From Gordius sp. MW1 (Eukaryota; Nematomorpha; Gordioida; Gordea; Gordiidae): DNA of 64,000 bases. Positions 34,223 through 46,245 of the stretch are shown here, piece after piece. Location of the stretch: assembly GCA_964036665.1 (NCBI GenBank), contig OZ038532.1, positions 7,936,001-8,000,000 on the forward strand. The letters are read 5' to 3'. Made by a program: the position numbers and the translations under genes. The stretch's first letter is position 1. Every line of letters starts with the position of its first letter. The notes under the pieces are model-generated. The model ran no database searches. It saw nothing but the letters and a program-made list of their open reading frames with translations, and was not told the origin of the DNA.

Positions 34223-36157
34223 TGTATTAGAAAGGTGCAAATTTAGATGATTGACGTATAACTATAATTGACTTCCTCGACTTGATAAGTTTTATTTAGT
34301 GCAATAATAGGTGGTTACTTTAATATCCGCTTTATTAAATGCAATTTAGTTTTTCCGGATTTACTTTTAGAACTGAACACACAGCCTAAGAAAATTTTTT
34401 AAACTATTTAAGTTTAAAAGATGTTTTTTTTAAATAATATGATCTTTTATGTTTAATTCAGGCTTAATTACACTATGATCAATTATATCAAGATATGTGC
34501 CTATAATTAGACTATGTCAAAACCCTGCAAGTTGTTAGTTTTTAATATATAATATAGAATAAGTAAAAATTATACCTTCCTTAGATAGCTTTGTTAAAGG
34601 GGATGTAATAGAGCTTATTAATACATTAATAAAATTAAAATAGATTTTACACAATTTTGTATAGATCTATTTAAAAAACATCCTCTTGGCAATAATTTGT
34701 CGATAAAGATTGCTTTATATAATATAGAATTTGTTTACAATAATGGTAATGTTGGATTGATAAAATGAGAGGGTGGAAACGGGTTTAGATATTTCGGTCG
34801 TCCAGCAACAATTGTCGATAATTAAAAAAGAGAGACGTGAGGAAGTAAGTTACAAGTGAGGTAAATTACAAATAAGGAGGTAAATTATGAACGAATGACG
34901 AGGTTAAATTAAGAAAGAGAAGGGAATTTACAAATGAAGGTATATATATAAGGTGTCGACAAGATTTAATTTATAAACAGAAGTAATAAAAACCAGTTGA
35001 AACAGGAGGGTGAATAATGGCGAACACTGGTTGGAACAAGAGAGTTAACACTTATTGAAATAGTGGGGTAAACAACTTTAAGATAAAGGATAAGGTAAAA
35101 TACAAAAGGGATTATAAAAATGAAGATAGATCAGTTATGTTATCAAACATTCAATAAATTCAAAATAAATTTTAGAGTTTATAAGTCCAAATTATAAATC
35201 CTTTTAACTTCTTTAACAAATCAACAACTATAAAATTGTTTTAATTTAGGGCATATTAATCTTTGTTTAGACCAAAGCAATTTCCATTCATTTGTATTAA
35301 TTTACTAGTGAAAATACTTCCAAATTTATGGATTTTTCAATTATTAATAACTTATATGGCCCTTAAGTATATTAGGCAAGCATTCAAGGTCAAATTGAGA
35401 ATTTTATATGATTTCCAGCTATGGCCCTCAAATTATAATATCAGTAACGAAAACTTTAATAAAATCAATATACATGTGCGTAATTAGGATTTAAAGTTAT
35501 AAATGATTCAAAACGGACATTAAGATTTTTTTGCTCTAAATAATAAAAAATAAGGTTAGGGAAGCAGCTGCCCCTTTCTGCCTCCCTTGGTAAGATAAGA
35601 ATATATATAGTAATCAATTAATGGCTTTCTATTGTAACTTTTTTAAACGTTTCTGTTCAAACTAAAAGCTGTTCATTTCATAAGCTAATATAAAATGCTT
35701 GATGTCTTGTGGGGTCAGGGTTGTTAGGGCGAGGGTTAGGGTTAGGGTTCTCAATTAGATTTGCTTGGCTTTTGAAATGATCAGCTTTTAGTTTGAATAA
35801 GAATCTTTTTAAATTTAAATCCCTTTAAACATTTTAAAATGTAATGCGCGTATCAATTCAATGCATAATAATTGGTTTTATTAATGGTATTGTCGGAATG
35901 CTAAAGAAAGTGCTCTTTATTTATTAGAGGAAACCTACACGTAGGTCGGTCACGCAAATCAAAAAAGATCTAATAAACTAAATAATTGGCACGCATCGCT
36001 GTGATCGTAATATTTTGGAGTTTAGGTTAAATTAGACTTCGCATGGCAATTTATAAAGTTTGTAAATGATTAAAGTGAGTATTGTTAGAGTAGATAAGAT
36101 TGATATAAAATCGACTTGTTAATCTAAAGCTATATGAAATTATAAGGTTTTTATTAG
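34223..36157. other. Mostly gene-free; one weak exon candidate and a fold-back
   Basis: 34789-34844 is a short open stretch between TTTAG and GTAAGT reading ISVVQQQLSIIKKERREE. Its phase does not join directly to the exon at 36158, so it is unproved. A fold-back lies at 35648-35804. No further gene was seen. Confidence 0.35.
35648..35804. mobile_element. Fold-back element with a TTAGGG run
   Basis: Arms TTCAAACTAAAAGCTGTTCA (35656 onward) and TGATCAGCTTTTAGTTTGAA (ending 35797) flank AGGGTTAGGGTTAGGGTT (35732-35749). The outer 9-mers TTTTTTAAA (35639-35647) and CTTTTTAAA (35805-35813) differ at one base and could be a target duplication, though they are low-complexity. Confidence 0.65.
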
Positions 36158-39100
36158 GTTTACCCTATTAAATTCCTCCAATGTGGCATTGGAAAAGGCG
36201 AAAGAAGACGTACTATGCTCGGGCAGAATACATATGCTTGCAGGTGTAGATAGTCCCTTACTATCAAAATGTGAGGTTTTCTGGTATTCATTGATCTCCA
36301 TACTGGCCGCTTTCATTGTATATGTAGGTAAGAGAACTTAATTTATTCGAATCTCGATGGGGTAATTTGATTGTAAGATTGGTTTGTTGAACAGAAACAT
36401 AACTCACGAGGGGGGCTTCTTATCGGAGATGAAAATAATCATTTTTTAGGGCCATCCTTTGCTCGCAGGATAGGAGGACAGAATTCACTATTGGGTATTA
36501 AATGATGACATTAACACATCTCCAAAAATGATCATTGGATTAGAGTTGCGCTGATTTCGGGATATAGGAAGATGGTTGATTAAAAAATCTCTCAAGGGAA
36601 CAAAAGAGAGGAGAGGGAATGTCAAAGATTGGACTAATAACTATATTATAAGAGCTTTGACTAACTATTTATGTGTGGAGATGAAAGGGGTGGGATTGTG
36701 CTAATATTAATACTGATTAACCGATTTTTTTTTCATTTCCGTCATATTGGAAAATAGAAACTCTAAGAAGGGTGGGGACCAGGAAAATGCTTACCTTTAT
36801 CGATTTTTTAATTTACATACATAAGCGCTGCTCGGAAATCAAAGAGGTGGGCCTGGGTGCAAATGCAAAGGTGCTTGACAATCATATCCGCTAAGATCAC
36901 GTCTTAGAAGAATTAACAGGCACCGAAAAGGGTCATATTGATTAATTTTTTGCGACTATGACGTTTATCGACCAACGTAATTGGAACTAATTAATCACAG
37001 CCGCCTTAAAGGGAATTAATGAGAATAATTTAAGGGTTGGACAAAGGCCTATACCGATGATAAAGCATGCCATTTAAAATATCGTGAAAACCTAAAATCA
37101 TTGAGAACTTGGCTGTTTAGACAGTTCGATCTAAGAGATGAAGATATTTAGTTATATTTTAAAATCAATTTCTAAGCATACCGTTGGATACCATTTTTGT
37201 GGAAGGAATTAGCCCGAAGCCTCCATAACAATTTGATATTTTTGGGTGTTTTACCAATTTAAAAAAAATCGAAATAGTAATTTTAAATTCGTTAATCGTT
37301 ATAAATTATGATTGCTTTTCTTGCACGTTAATTAAGATTCTAACGCCAAATAATAAAATTAACAATAATGCATTTGATTTGAAGGGGGATCGAAGATATG
37401 ATTTTAACATATTAAGGCATAAGGTCTAAAATTTGGTATATTCTTGACTATTAAAGCGTCATCGCCTATATACCATCAAACTTTTGGAAGTAGAAAAGGG
37501 GAAAAGTTATTAAAAGTTACATAGTTTTAAATTAGATCATTAAAAAAGAAAAACTCGGGCCTTCGGCCCTCGTGGGAAGGGGGAGAAGGGAAGGGGGAGA
37601 AGGGAAGGGGAAGGGGAGGAAGGGAAGGGAAGGGGGGACGACTCATCTATACTCCGTATAAATGTATCATATTTGCTATGCAATTTATGGGCGAGAAAGG
37701 TGTATTGTTTTCAAGAATAATAATTTTATCATAAATATTTTTATAACAAATTTGTTATACCATTGTTAGAATATAGCTAATATTTAATTTCAGACAATTT
37801 ATCCCCCTTAAAAAACTTATGAAGAACGTCTAGCCAGGTTGTGAGGAGACAACTCACTTCTATTTAAATTCGTGATTTGTGACTATTTGTGTCTCTTACT
37901 TGACTAATTAAAATTCCTTTCATACCAAGAATTAACAAATAAACTAGTAATTTAGAGCATAATAATTTTTTCATACAAAAAAATACACCGTTATTTTTTT
38001 CATAGGTCAGTAGTCAGCGGACGGCCAAAAAGTCATATAATCAATGGTATTAACAAGAACAATATATTAATTTAATTAAAAAAAATACTTAAAACATATG
38101 AAAGAGTTAAGATAAGAGTATAGTGAAATGCAGTAAATTAATAAATGGGGTAAATCACTAAGTTTAAAAACGGGTATATGTGCCAAAATTCAAAAATATT
38201 TAAAATTAGGCGTGTAACAAACATTATATTATAAAACATCACAATGTTAAGATTTTGCAGAATTGTTGGGAGAAATTTTTTGTTGAATTCGAACAATTTT
38301 TAATTAAAAATATCAGAACAAAATTTTAACAGCAATAGAAGATGTTTGGATTCACATTTTGGCCAATGGTCATTTTTTTCCTATGGTCAGAAGCCAGGAC
38401 ACGTTAAAAGTCGATATAAATACATAAGAGTAAAAAAAAAAGAAAAAAAATTCGATTCACACTTTGGCCAGTGATCATTTTTTCCATTGGTCAGCAGCCA
38501 CCAGACGGCCAAAAAGTCATATTATCAATGGTATTAACAAGAACATTATACAAATTTTCCATTTAATTAAAAAAAACGGGATTCGACCCACATTAAAAAT
38601 AGAGCCATAGGCTTTTGTAGGGGAGGGCATAGGGTAAATATCAATGTTAACCAATTAAAAAACGAAAAATTAAAAATTTCGATTTATTTGGCCAATGGTC
38701 ATTTTTTTCATTGGTCAGTAGCCTGCGGACGGTCAAAAAGTCATATTATAAATGGTATTAACAAGAACATAATATTAATTTAATTTAAAAAATTAAAGAA
38801 AAAATTTATCCCCTCCCTGACTTGAACCCGACATCACCAGTTAACAAGCCGGCGCTATAACCACTTAACCATGCTGGCTTTAAAATAATAGAAGTTATTA
38901 TGTTATTTATATAGATAATAAAATAATAAAGTTGTGTTTTATGTTTAGAAAATCAATATATTTCGTCGGTCAGTAGCCAGCGGACGGTCAAAAAGTCATA
39001 TTATCAATGATATTAACAAGAACAAAATATTAATTTAATGTAAAAAAAAAATTAAAAAAAAAGGTTTTTTTTAGTTTTAAAAAAGGGCTAAATTCTTAAA

Positions 39101-42004
39101 CTACCCGTCCGATTCGCTCGAAACTTTACCAGTAGGTGCCCAGGGCGGCCAGGGGTAAAATAACCTTTTCAGATTCCTAAAATACCTTTTCATTTTAAAA
39201 ATATCGGACATTTCCCTGCCACACGTGCGGTGTAATATCTATGACACGTAGAAAAATTTTACTAATTATATAAACTTACGCGCGCCATCTAATAAAGTAC
39301 AATTCGTGTTTTAATAGTTTAATAGTAGATTGAATTTAATTAGAAATAACGGGCTATGATTATACCTTTGAAGGAGGTTTCGAATTTTGTGTTAGTTTCT
39401 ATCAATATATTTTATCGTAAATTAGAATCTAATACCTATATTTTTTTAAATATTACTTTTTAGGTTTTCTATGAAATCACAATCTAATTAAATGAAATAT
39501 ATTAACCCAATAAAAAAATATATATGCATTTATAAGGTTAAAAATATATATTACATAGTTGGCTGTCTGTTAGACCATCTATAATAAATTTTTAGGTTAT
39601 ATATAAAATTTGGCCAATGGTCATTTTTTTTCATTGGTCAGTACCAACAGATACTCTATAAGTCAATGATAGCCAAAAAAACGGATAAAAAATGTTTAAT
39701 GCTCACTTTAGCCAATGGTCATTTTTTTCCATTGGTCAGCAGCCAGCCTAAAAGTCATATTATCAATGGTATTAACAGGAACAATCATAAGAGTCAAAAA
39801 AAAACGGAAAAAAAATTTCGATTCACAATTTGGCCAATGGTCATTTTTTTCCATTGGTCAGCAGCCAGGACACGGTAAAAGTGGATATAAATTCATAATA
39901 GTCAAAAAAAAACGAAAAAAAAAGTTTTCGAATCACATTTTGGCCAATGGTCATTTTATTCCATTGGTCAGCAGCCAGCGGACGGCCAAAAAGTCATAAT
40001 AGCAATGGTAGGAACAGGAACAATCATAATAGTCAAAAAAAAACGAAAAAAATAATCTCGATTCACATTTTGGCCAATGGTCATTTTTTCCATCGGTCAG
40101 GAGCCAGCGGACGGCCAAAAAGTCATAATAGCAATGGTAGTAACAGGAACAATCATAATAGTCAAAAAAAACGAAAAAATAAACTCGGATTCACATTTTG
40201 GCCAATGGTCATTTTTTTCATTGGTCAGCAGCCAACGGACGGCCAAAAAGTCTTATTATCAATGATAGTAACAAGAACAATCATAAGAGTCAAAAAAAAA
40301 CTCCGGGATTCTAACCCAAAAACTAGTTAAATTGCATAGCAATTAAAAGTAAACAACTTTTATTTATGTTTATTATATAACATTGGTCAGCAGCCAGCGG
40401 ACGGCCAAAAAGTCATAATAGCAATGGTAGAAACAGGAACAATCATAATAGTCAAAAAAAAACGAAAAAAATAATTTCGATTCACATTTTGGCCAATGGT
40501 CATTTTTTTCATTGGTCAGCAGCCAGCGGACGGCCAAAAATTCTTATTATCAATGATAGTAACAAGAACAATCATAAGAGTCAAAAAAAACTCCGGGATT
40601 CTAACCCCAAAACTAGTTAAATTGCATAGCAATTAAAAAGTAAACAACTTTTATTTATGTTTATTATATAACTAGTTAAATTGCATAGCATTAAAAGTAA
40701 ACAACTTTTATCTATGTTTATTATATAACAAAAACTAGTTAAATTGCATAGCAATTAAAAGTAAACAACTTTTATTTATGTTTATTATATAACTAGTTAA
40801 ATTGCATAGCAATTAAAAGTAAACAACTTTTATTTATGTTTATTATATAATAGATAATTTAACAAATCTTATATTATAACACACCGAGGGAGATAGAAAT
40901 GAGGGGTGGGGCACCTCTTATGCATTAATTTAAAAAATAACACAGCGAGGGAGATAGAGATGAGGGGTGGGGCAACTCTTTCTCATGCATTAATTTAAAA
41001 AAGCGATAACCTAATATACCCAATGCAAATAGATAGGGAGGGTAACGGACGACGGACGACGGACGACGGACGGACACCAAAAAACGATCCCATAAATTGC
41101 ATAGCAATTAATATTAGGCAAACAAACTCTGCTCAGTGTAACCTATAGGTGATTCAACTTACATACATAATTTCAAGGTTTTTAAATAGCCAAATGAATT
41201 TACAACTACTTATATAAATTAAATTGCAAAAAATTATGATTACATAAAATTTCGAATTTTACGATTTTTGAAGGAGAATAATTCACGAATCAAGAAAGAG
41301 GAAGTAATGAAATTTTATCAGCTGATTTATTCCAAGCTAGTTTTAATTTAATTTAGATATGTTAACATCGTCATCAGTTTTTGAAAAAATATTTCGAATG
41401 TTGCATCATTTTCCTGTTACACTGGTACCTGTCGGGTCAATGCAGAGATAATTGTTTGCAAAAAAATAGGGTTTAGCTCTACAGTCGAAACTTCTTAATC
41501 GCAAATCGGATTATCGCGAAAATCTTTTAATCGCGAAGTTAACCGCCCTTTGTTTTTTTAAACGATAATATTAACAAAAACATCGTTTTTGACAAATCGC
41601 TTAATAGTACAATATCGGATATTCACAAATATTTTCGAGTCCTTCAATCAACCAGATAATTATATAAAATATCGTTTTATTGCGAAGCGTAAGAAATGAA
41701 TATTTAATATAATGTACATATACTTTTATTTCCATCGTTTAATCGCGAAATATCGGTTAATCAGGATTTTTCAGGCCCAAGGCTTTGCAATTAAACGGTT
41801 TTGACTGTAATTGCTCTCGCATTGTATCTTTGGTGTAACTTTGAAACTAATGTGCGAACTTTTATAGAAAGGGCAAAAATGGTTGTCATGGTGTTTGTTG
41901 AAAGTTTAATAGATTTTTTTTTATTAATTAGCAAGCTCGCTTTTATAATAATAGGATGGGCTGTTGGCCTCGTTAGATTAGTGGCTAAAAACTCAGGACA
42001 GTGA
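36158..42004 (+). CDS. Tentative membrane-protein gene, two exons seen
   Basis: Exon 36158-36327 lies between TTTTTATTAG and GTAAGAG and stays open as FTLLNSSNVALEKAKEDVLC, then a stretch ending in the hydrophobic VFWYSLISILAAFIVYV. Exon 41878-42004 follows an ACTTTTATAG acceptor; the phase matches (G+AA) and it gives ERAKMVVMVFVESLIDFFLL, a second hydrophobic run (AFIIIGWAVGLV) and TGA. The 5.55-kb intron holds the tandem array. I do not recognise the family. The pairing rests only on phase, hydrophobicity and splice-site quality, and earlier exons are missing. The second exon could be chance coding. Confidence 0.35.
37559..37638. repeat. Purine (G/A) tract with an adjacent small hairpin
   Basis: GGGCCTTCGGCCC forms a short stem at about 37557-37569. 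It is followed by about 65 bases of almost pure GGGAAGGGGGAGAAGGGAAG type. No gene is associated. Confidence 0.8.
38000..40592 (-). repeat. Tandem/clustered SINE-like array, about 13 units of about 120 bp
   Basis: Each unit (plus-strand reading) has TTGGCCAATGGTCATTTTTT, CATTGGTCAGCAGCC, GCGGACGGCCAAAAAGTC and AGTAACAGGAACAATCAT followed by an A-rich stretch. CCAATGGTCA...TGACCAATGG-like halves make a small inverted repeat. The tightest run is 39700-40270. On the minus strand several units directly follow tRNA-like box B sequences, so I place the element on that strand. Confidence 0.8.
38820..38885 (-). repeat. tRNA-like SINE head
   Basis: Read on the minus strand: GCCAGCATGGTTAAGTGGTT (box A), a CTTGTTAAC anticodon-like loop, then GTCGGGTTCAAGTC (box B). 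It then runs into the 120-bp unit described for the array. Similar box B pieces abut other units at about 38570-38590 (GGGTCGAATCCCG), 40305-40320 and 40600-40615 (GGTTAGAATCCCGG). Confidence 0.6.
40311..40858. repeat. About 61-bp tandem repeat
   Basis: The unit AACTAGTTAAATTGCATAGC with TAAACAACTTTTATTTATG is repeated four times head to tail at 40611-40858. A single outlying copy lies at 40320-40380 behind the preceding array unit. Confidence 0.9.
40884..41000. repeat. Direct repeat pair, about 60 bp
   Basis: GAGGGAGATAGARATGAGGG with TGGGGCA-CTCTT and TGCATTAATTTAAAAAA occurs twice in a row. Confidence 0.85.
41045..41078. repeat. GGACGAC short tandem repeat
   Basis: Four 7-bp units, the last shortened to GGAC. 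Confidence 0.9.
41482..41807. mobile_element. Pogo/Tigger-like MITE with a TA duplication
   Basis: The left end CAGTCGAAACTTCTTAATCG and the right end (complement CAGTCAAAACCGTTTAATTG) are inverted repeats flanked by TA at 41480-41481 and 41808-41809. This end type and TA target fit Tc1/mariner-pogo elements. ATCGCGA motifs recur inside. No coding was seen. Confidence 0.7.
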
Positions 42005-42044
42005 CGTTAATAAATATGTTGACACTTTTTATATAGTTTGTATA

Positions 42045-42714
42045 AATAGCATAGACCCAGGTTTTATATGACCCGGGTCCGAATAATTACATATTTAATA
42101 GGGCCCGGCTTGAGCCTGGTTAAGAACCGGCCCGGAATAATAATCATAGAAATCTAAAATAACCATATATTGAATAACTTGACGCAATAATTACAAAATT
42201 TTAAATGAACCATTTCTTTAAAAATGGTTTAACTCCTAATTGATCTCATTGTATTTGAATAAGAGTCGAGTATTGGAGAACAATTTTTTATTTCACAATA
42301 AACATTCATGAATGTTTCAGGCATTTTAATACGGCTATTACTTCTTGTTTAAGCACGCAAATGTAGAGCCTGGCTCAGATTACTTAACAGCCTAATCCAC
42401 GTATAATTCCATTTGAATCCATTTAGCTATAAAAAATACGTTTATTTTTTTATCCGTTTAACACAAATTAATGGTAGATGAAAGATAGGACGAAATGAAT
42501 GAATGAATGAATGAATGAATGAATGAAGAAATGAATAAATGAAATACAAAATTATTACCTTTAAAAATTAACGCTATAATTTGATATATTGTTTTTAACA
42601 GAATGAAAAAGTGCTTTTATTTTTTATAAAATAGGCCCGGCCCGGCACGGATTTTAAGCTTCTGATATTTAAGGCTCGAGCCCGGCTCGAAAGTTATCGG
42701 CGGGACGCCCGTCA
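42045..42714. repeat. GGCCCGGC-ended repeat, unclassified
   Basis: GC-rich blocks (GACCCGGGTCCG, GGGCCCGGCTTGAGCC at the left; GGCCCGGCCCGGCACGG, GCCCGGCTCGA at the right) bracket an AT-rich centre with an (AATG)n microsatellite. A related GC block is at 25210-25340. It may be another hAT type, but clean ends and target duplication were not found. Confidence 0.45.
42493..42530. repeat. (AATG)n microsatellite
   Basis: About nine GAAT/AATG units. Confidence 0.9.
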
Positions 42715-44024
42715 TTTATATTACCAAAATAAAGGAGTGCGGATTTAATATTGGTAGCCTCTTTTGCGGACTCATTATTGGTATCCTTTTTACGGATATA
42801 AAATTAATATTGTATCTAGAGATCTGCAACGGGCCGTTTTTAGAAGGTCGGCCCGCCCGTACCCGTTTTCAAAACTTCAAGGCCCGTCCGAGCCCGCCCG
42901 TAATTTTTTTTCAACACTTCAGGCCCGCCCGAGCCCTTCCATAAATTTTTTAGGCCCGTCCGAGCCCGTCCGTAAATTTTTCAAGCCCGTTCGTACCCGT
43001 TTAGAAAAACGTCAAGCCCGCTCAAGCCCGTTCCAATTTTTTTAAAAAAACTCCGCGCCCGGCCCAATTCATCTTGCATTTTATCTTATGACCTATTCAT
43101 TAAAATATCAATAAAGACATAGCGGGACGAATTTTGATAAGGGGAAGGGGTTTACGTAAACGCAAATAAATTTAAATATAAGGGCGATATAAAAAAAATA
43201 AATTAATGGACCTAGATGAAACTTTAATTTACATGAATATATTACTATTTTTCACTAAATATTAAAAATACCGTGGCAATATAGCCTCAAAAAGGTTTAA
43301 AAGGGGCATTTTTGGCACCTTCAACCTCGTATATCTAAAAAACTAGTAATTGTAGAAAAAAAACTAAACAGACTATTTTTCAGCGCAAAATTCTCTATCA
43401 GAATTATTGGTCGGATTGCGGGATGTGATGACAAAGTCAAAATTTGTAGAGCTGTGTAATTATACCAATAAAATTTGTGATAAAATTAAACATAAAAATT
43501 TTGGTGCATTGTAATTAAGTATGAACTCACTTATAAAAGAATATACGAAACAATAATCTTAAATTATTTAAACGAAATTCTATAGCAAATAGAATAAAAA
43601 AGTTTTAAAGTCAAATTTAGCGCATGAAAAAGGAATAAATGCTATAGGATATACAAAAACTAGAGGTTAAAAAAATAAGCAATTAATAATCTATATATTT
43701 AATAATCATAATTGTCTGACTTTTAAGGACTTTTGTAATTCCATGACCGTTTATATAATCTCAGTACCGTTTACAAAATGTCGCACCCGTTCAAGCCCGT
43801 TAAAAAAATCTCAGGCCCGCCCGAGCCCGTTCCATTAATTTTTAAGCCCGTCCGGGCCCGGCCCGTTAAAATTTTTATGATACAAAACCCGTCCGTACCC
43901 GCCCGCGGGCCGGGCCTGCCCGTGCAGACCTCTAATTGTATCCACCAAAAAGGGCTACCAATAATGTGTCCGCAAAAAGGCTACCAATATTAAATCCACA
44001 CTCCTTTTATTTTAGTAATATAAA
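42715..44024. mobile_element. Palindromic element split by a nested hAT MITE
   Basis: The left arm TTTATATTACCAAAATAAAG with GGATTTAATATTGGTAGCC pairs with the right arm GGCTACCAATATTAAATCC and TTTTATTTTAGTAATATAAA. Without the insert at 42817-43934 it is a compact palindrome of about 190 bp. Its superfamily is unclear. Confidence 0.8.
42817..43934. mobile_element. hAT MITE (GGCCCG type), nested, perfect 8-bp duplication
   Basis: The left end TAGAGATCTGCAACGGGCCG matches the right end GGGCCTGCCCGTGCAGACCTCTA by complement. ATTGTATC flanks it exactly at 42809-42816 and 43935-43942. Reiterated CCCGTCCGAGCCCG / CAAGCCCG motifs occur inside both ends. The AT-rich centre has no recognisable transposase. 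Confidence 0.92.
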
Positions 44025-44035
44025 TAACCATGTAC

Positions 44036-46245
44036 AATTGGCCGGGGTAAATAAATGAATATAATATCAGTCGGATAATGCTCTTCCGAAGAATATTAAA
44101 GGTCGAAGCAGAACGATGGCCGGGGGTTAAATATCCGTGCAACCAAGGTTAGAACGAACGGGTAAAATGAAAGGTCTTGGATTAGGGCCGTTAAGTTCTT
44201 CGTCGATGCTGCCACTGGACCCACGCGTTCTAAAGATGCAAAATAAACATCTCCCCCCGCAGGACTAACGTGTCCTGATTAGCAAACTAAATATCTCCTC
44301 CTGCAGGACTAAATAATAAATTAAATAACTGATCAGAAAATTAAATAACTGATTATATCATGGTCAAATTCTCGCTATTTAAATCTTGTCGATGCACCTC
44401 TCAATTTGCATGAGTCATGAGGGATGCCGACCGTTCGACGTCTGCATCAAATTAGTGCACGTCTATTTACATACAAAATACATTACCCTTTTATTCACAC
44501 GCTTACATTAGCGTAGGCGCGTGAACGTTAAGTTATCTAACGGCTATAAAAATAACTAAACTCATTTGAATAGGCACCAACTACCACACCTTCCCTTTTT
44601 ACCTCCTCTGGCACCTCCCTATGCCGGCCCAGGGACAGTTGTTCCGCACTCAGCGATGATCCCACAATACCCGTAGGCACGGCCTCACTCGCCTTTGGCA
44701 TTAACTCAGGAGTAGCCAGAGGCACGTCACCTACTTGTGCCGTGCCTGTGCTTCTACCTGTACATTTAGGCAACACGTGCCTACGACGGCACCCGTTACA
44801 CCTCCTACGGGGTCCGCCCACAGATCTACCATGTCGTGGACCCACATTCGGACCAGGTAAGCCCGGCATACTCGACGGAAAATTAATTTTTTAAAGGGTT
44901 TAATTAGTTCGTATGGTTTTCCAAGGTGCGTAGTAACCGATAATGGCAGAGCATTTACTAGCGCCGATTTTAATAAATTTTGTGAACAGTGGAAAATAAG
45001 ACATGTATTTACACCACCATATCATCCAAGTTCTAATCGAAAGGTTGAGAGATGTGTAGGTATAGTTAAAAAATGGATTAGGATATCTCAGTCTGGTAAG
45101 GACGGTACCTGGCTATATAGATTATATCATAACATGTCTCCCAGGTATCCAGATCGTTCATCAGTAGGCGAGGAGTTTTTTAAAAGTAAATTAAGATATC
45201 TTTTTTATTAGAATTAGATAATGATAATATTACTTTAACGACTACCCCTCGTTTTAAACTAAATCAGCTAGTATGGTCACGTAACTATGCAGGTGAACCC
45301 ATGTGGGTTTTGGCACATATTATTGATTATATTGGTAATAAGATTTATAAAGTAAGACTTTTAGAAAGTCAGAAAGAGGAAGTAAGACATTTGGAGCAAT
45401 TAGTGACGCACGATGTCTAATTAATATTTTTATATTTAGATGCGATTACAGTTATCTTGGTGCTCGGTTGAGGTGGTGGTGAAAAGAACTGCGCTCATTC
45501 GCCCTCCAGGCCCTATCCACTTGACAGTAATAATCGGGGTGGATGGGCTCCCTAGGATAGTAGCGGTGTTCGAACCACCACCGTCGAGTATGCCGGGCTT
45601 ACCTGGATCTCAGTCTGGTAAGGACGGTACCTGGCTATATAGATTATATCATAACATGTCTCCCAGGTATCCAGATCGTTTACCAGTAGGCGAGGAGTTC
45701 AGACCCCACTCGTGCTACCAATTTTATAACCAAGGATTATAACCAAGGAACTACCAATTGTACTAACCAGATGATGAGGCTACCTTTTATTGGTAACAAA
45801 AATAGTTTACAGGACGAATGTCCGTTATAATTCCGATCAATCAATAATGAACAGGTAATAATGAAATATAAATCAGGCGATGGCCGTGAGTAATTATCCG
45901 TAAGTTTAATCGTCTACGGATCGGTGGAGGTATGGACTAGTAGGACCTTTTGGAGCTTGATCGATAAACACCCTTACTACACCGAAAAAAGAGAATATAC
46001 ATGATTAAAATGCAGTGTACAATCCAGCCTTATAACACAGTCGATGCACCTCTCAATTTGCATGAGCCATGAGGGATGGCGACCGTTCGACGTCTGCATC
46101 AAATTAGTGCACGTCTATTTACATAACAAAATACATTACGCGTTTATTCACACGCTTACATTAGCGTAGGCGCGTGAAAATTAAGTTATCTAACAGCTAT
46201 AAAAATAACTAAACTAATTTGAATAGGCACCAACTACCACATTAA
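44036..46245. mobile_element. Ty3/Gypsy-like LTR retrotransposon fossil, broken
   Basis: Long direct repeats lie at the two sides: 44388-44590 and 46042-46243 are near identical, and weaker matches extend them outward (near 44115 and 45885). Between them on the plus strand is a retroviral-type integrase core and C-terminal region (about 44890-45420; VVTDNG and YHPSSN motifs). An internal stretch (45090-45175) recurs at 45607-45697. Most of the polymerase and gag are missing, so it is a rearranged, dead remnant with several breaks. The high similarity of the end repeats suggests it is not very old. Confidence 0.65.

Noticed and set aside
35718-35749. True telomere or chromosome end
   Set aside because: Only two to three TTAGGG units, inside a short palindrome with unique DNA on both sides.
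38820-38885. Functional tRNA-Asn-like gene on the minus strand
   Set aside because: The cloverleaf is imperfect and the sequence continues directly into a repeat unit, as a SINE head would.
39666-40330. Overlapping open frames of 62-127 codons on the plus strand
   Set aside because: They run through the 120-bp tandem units and repeat the same peptide words; they are products of the array, not genes.
44537-44869. Minus-strand frame with a CNGCRRRHVLPKC zinc-knuckle-like motif
   Set aside because: It lies in the LTR fossil, shares an inverted piece with 45583-45605, and has an unusual composition. The motif is too weak to call a gag protein.
45440-45742. 100-codon plus-strand frame
   Set aside because: It spans the edge of the LTR fossil and its repeated internal stretch; no independent gene.
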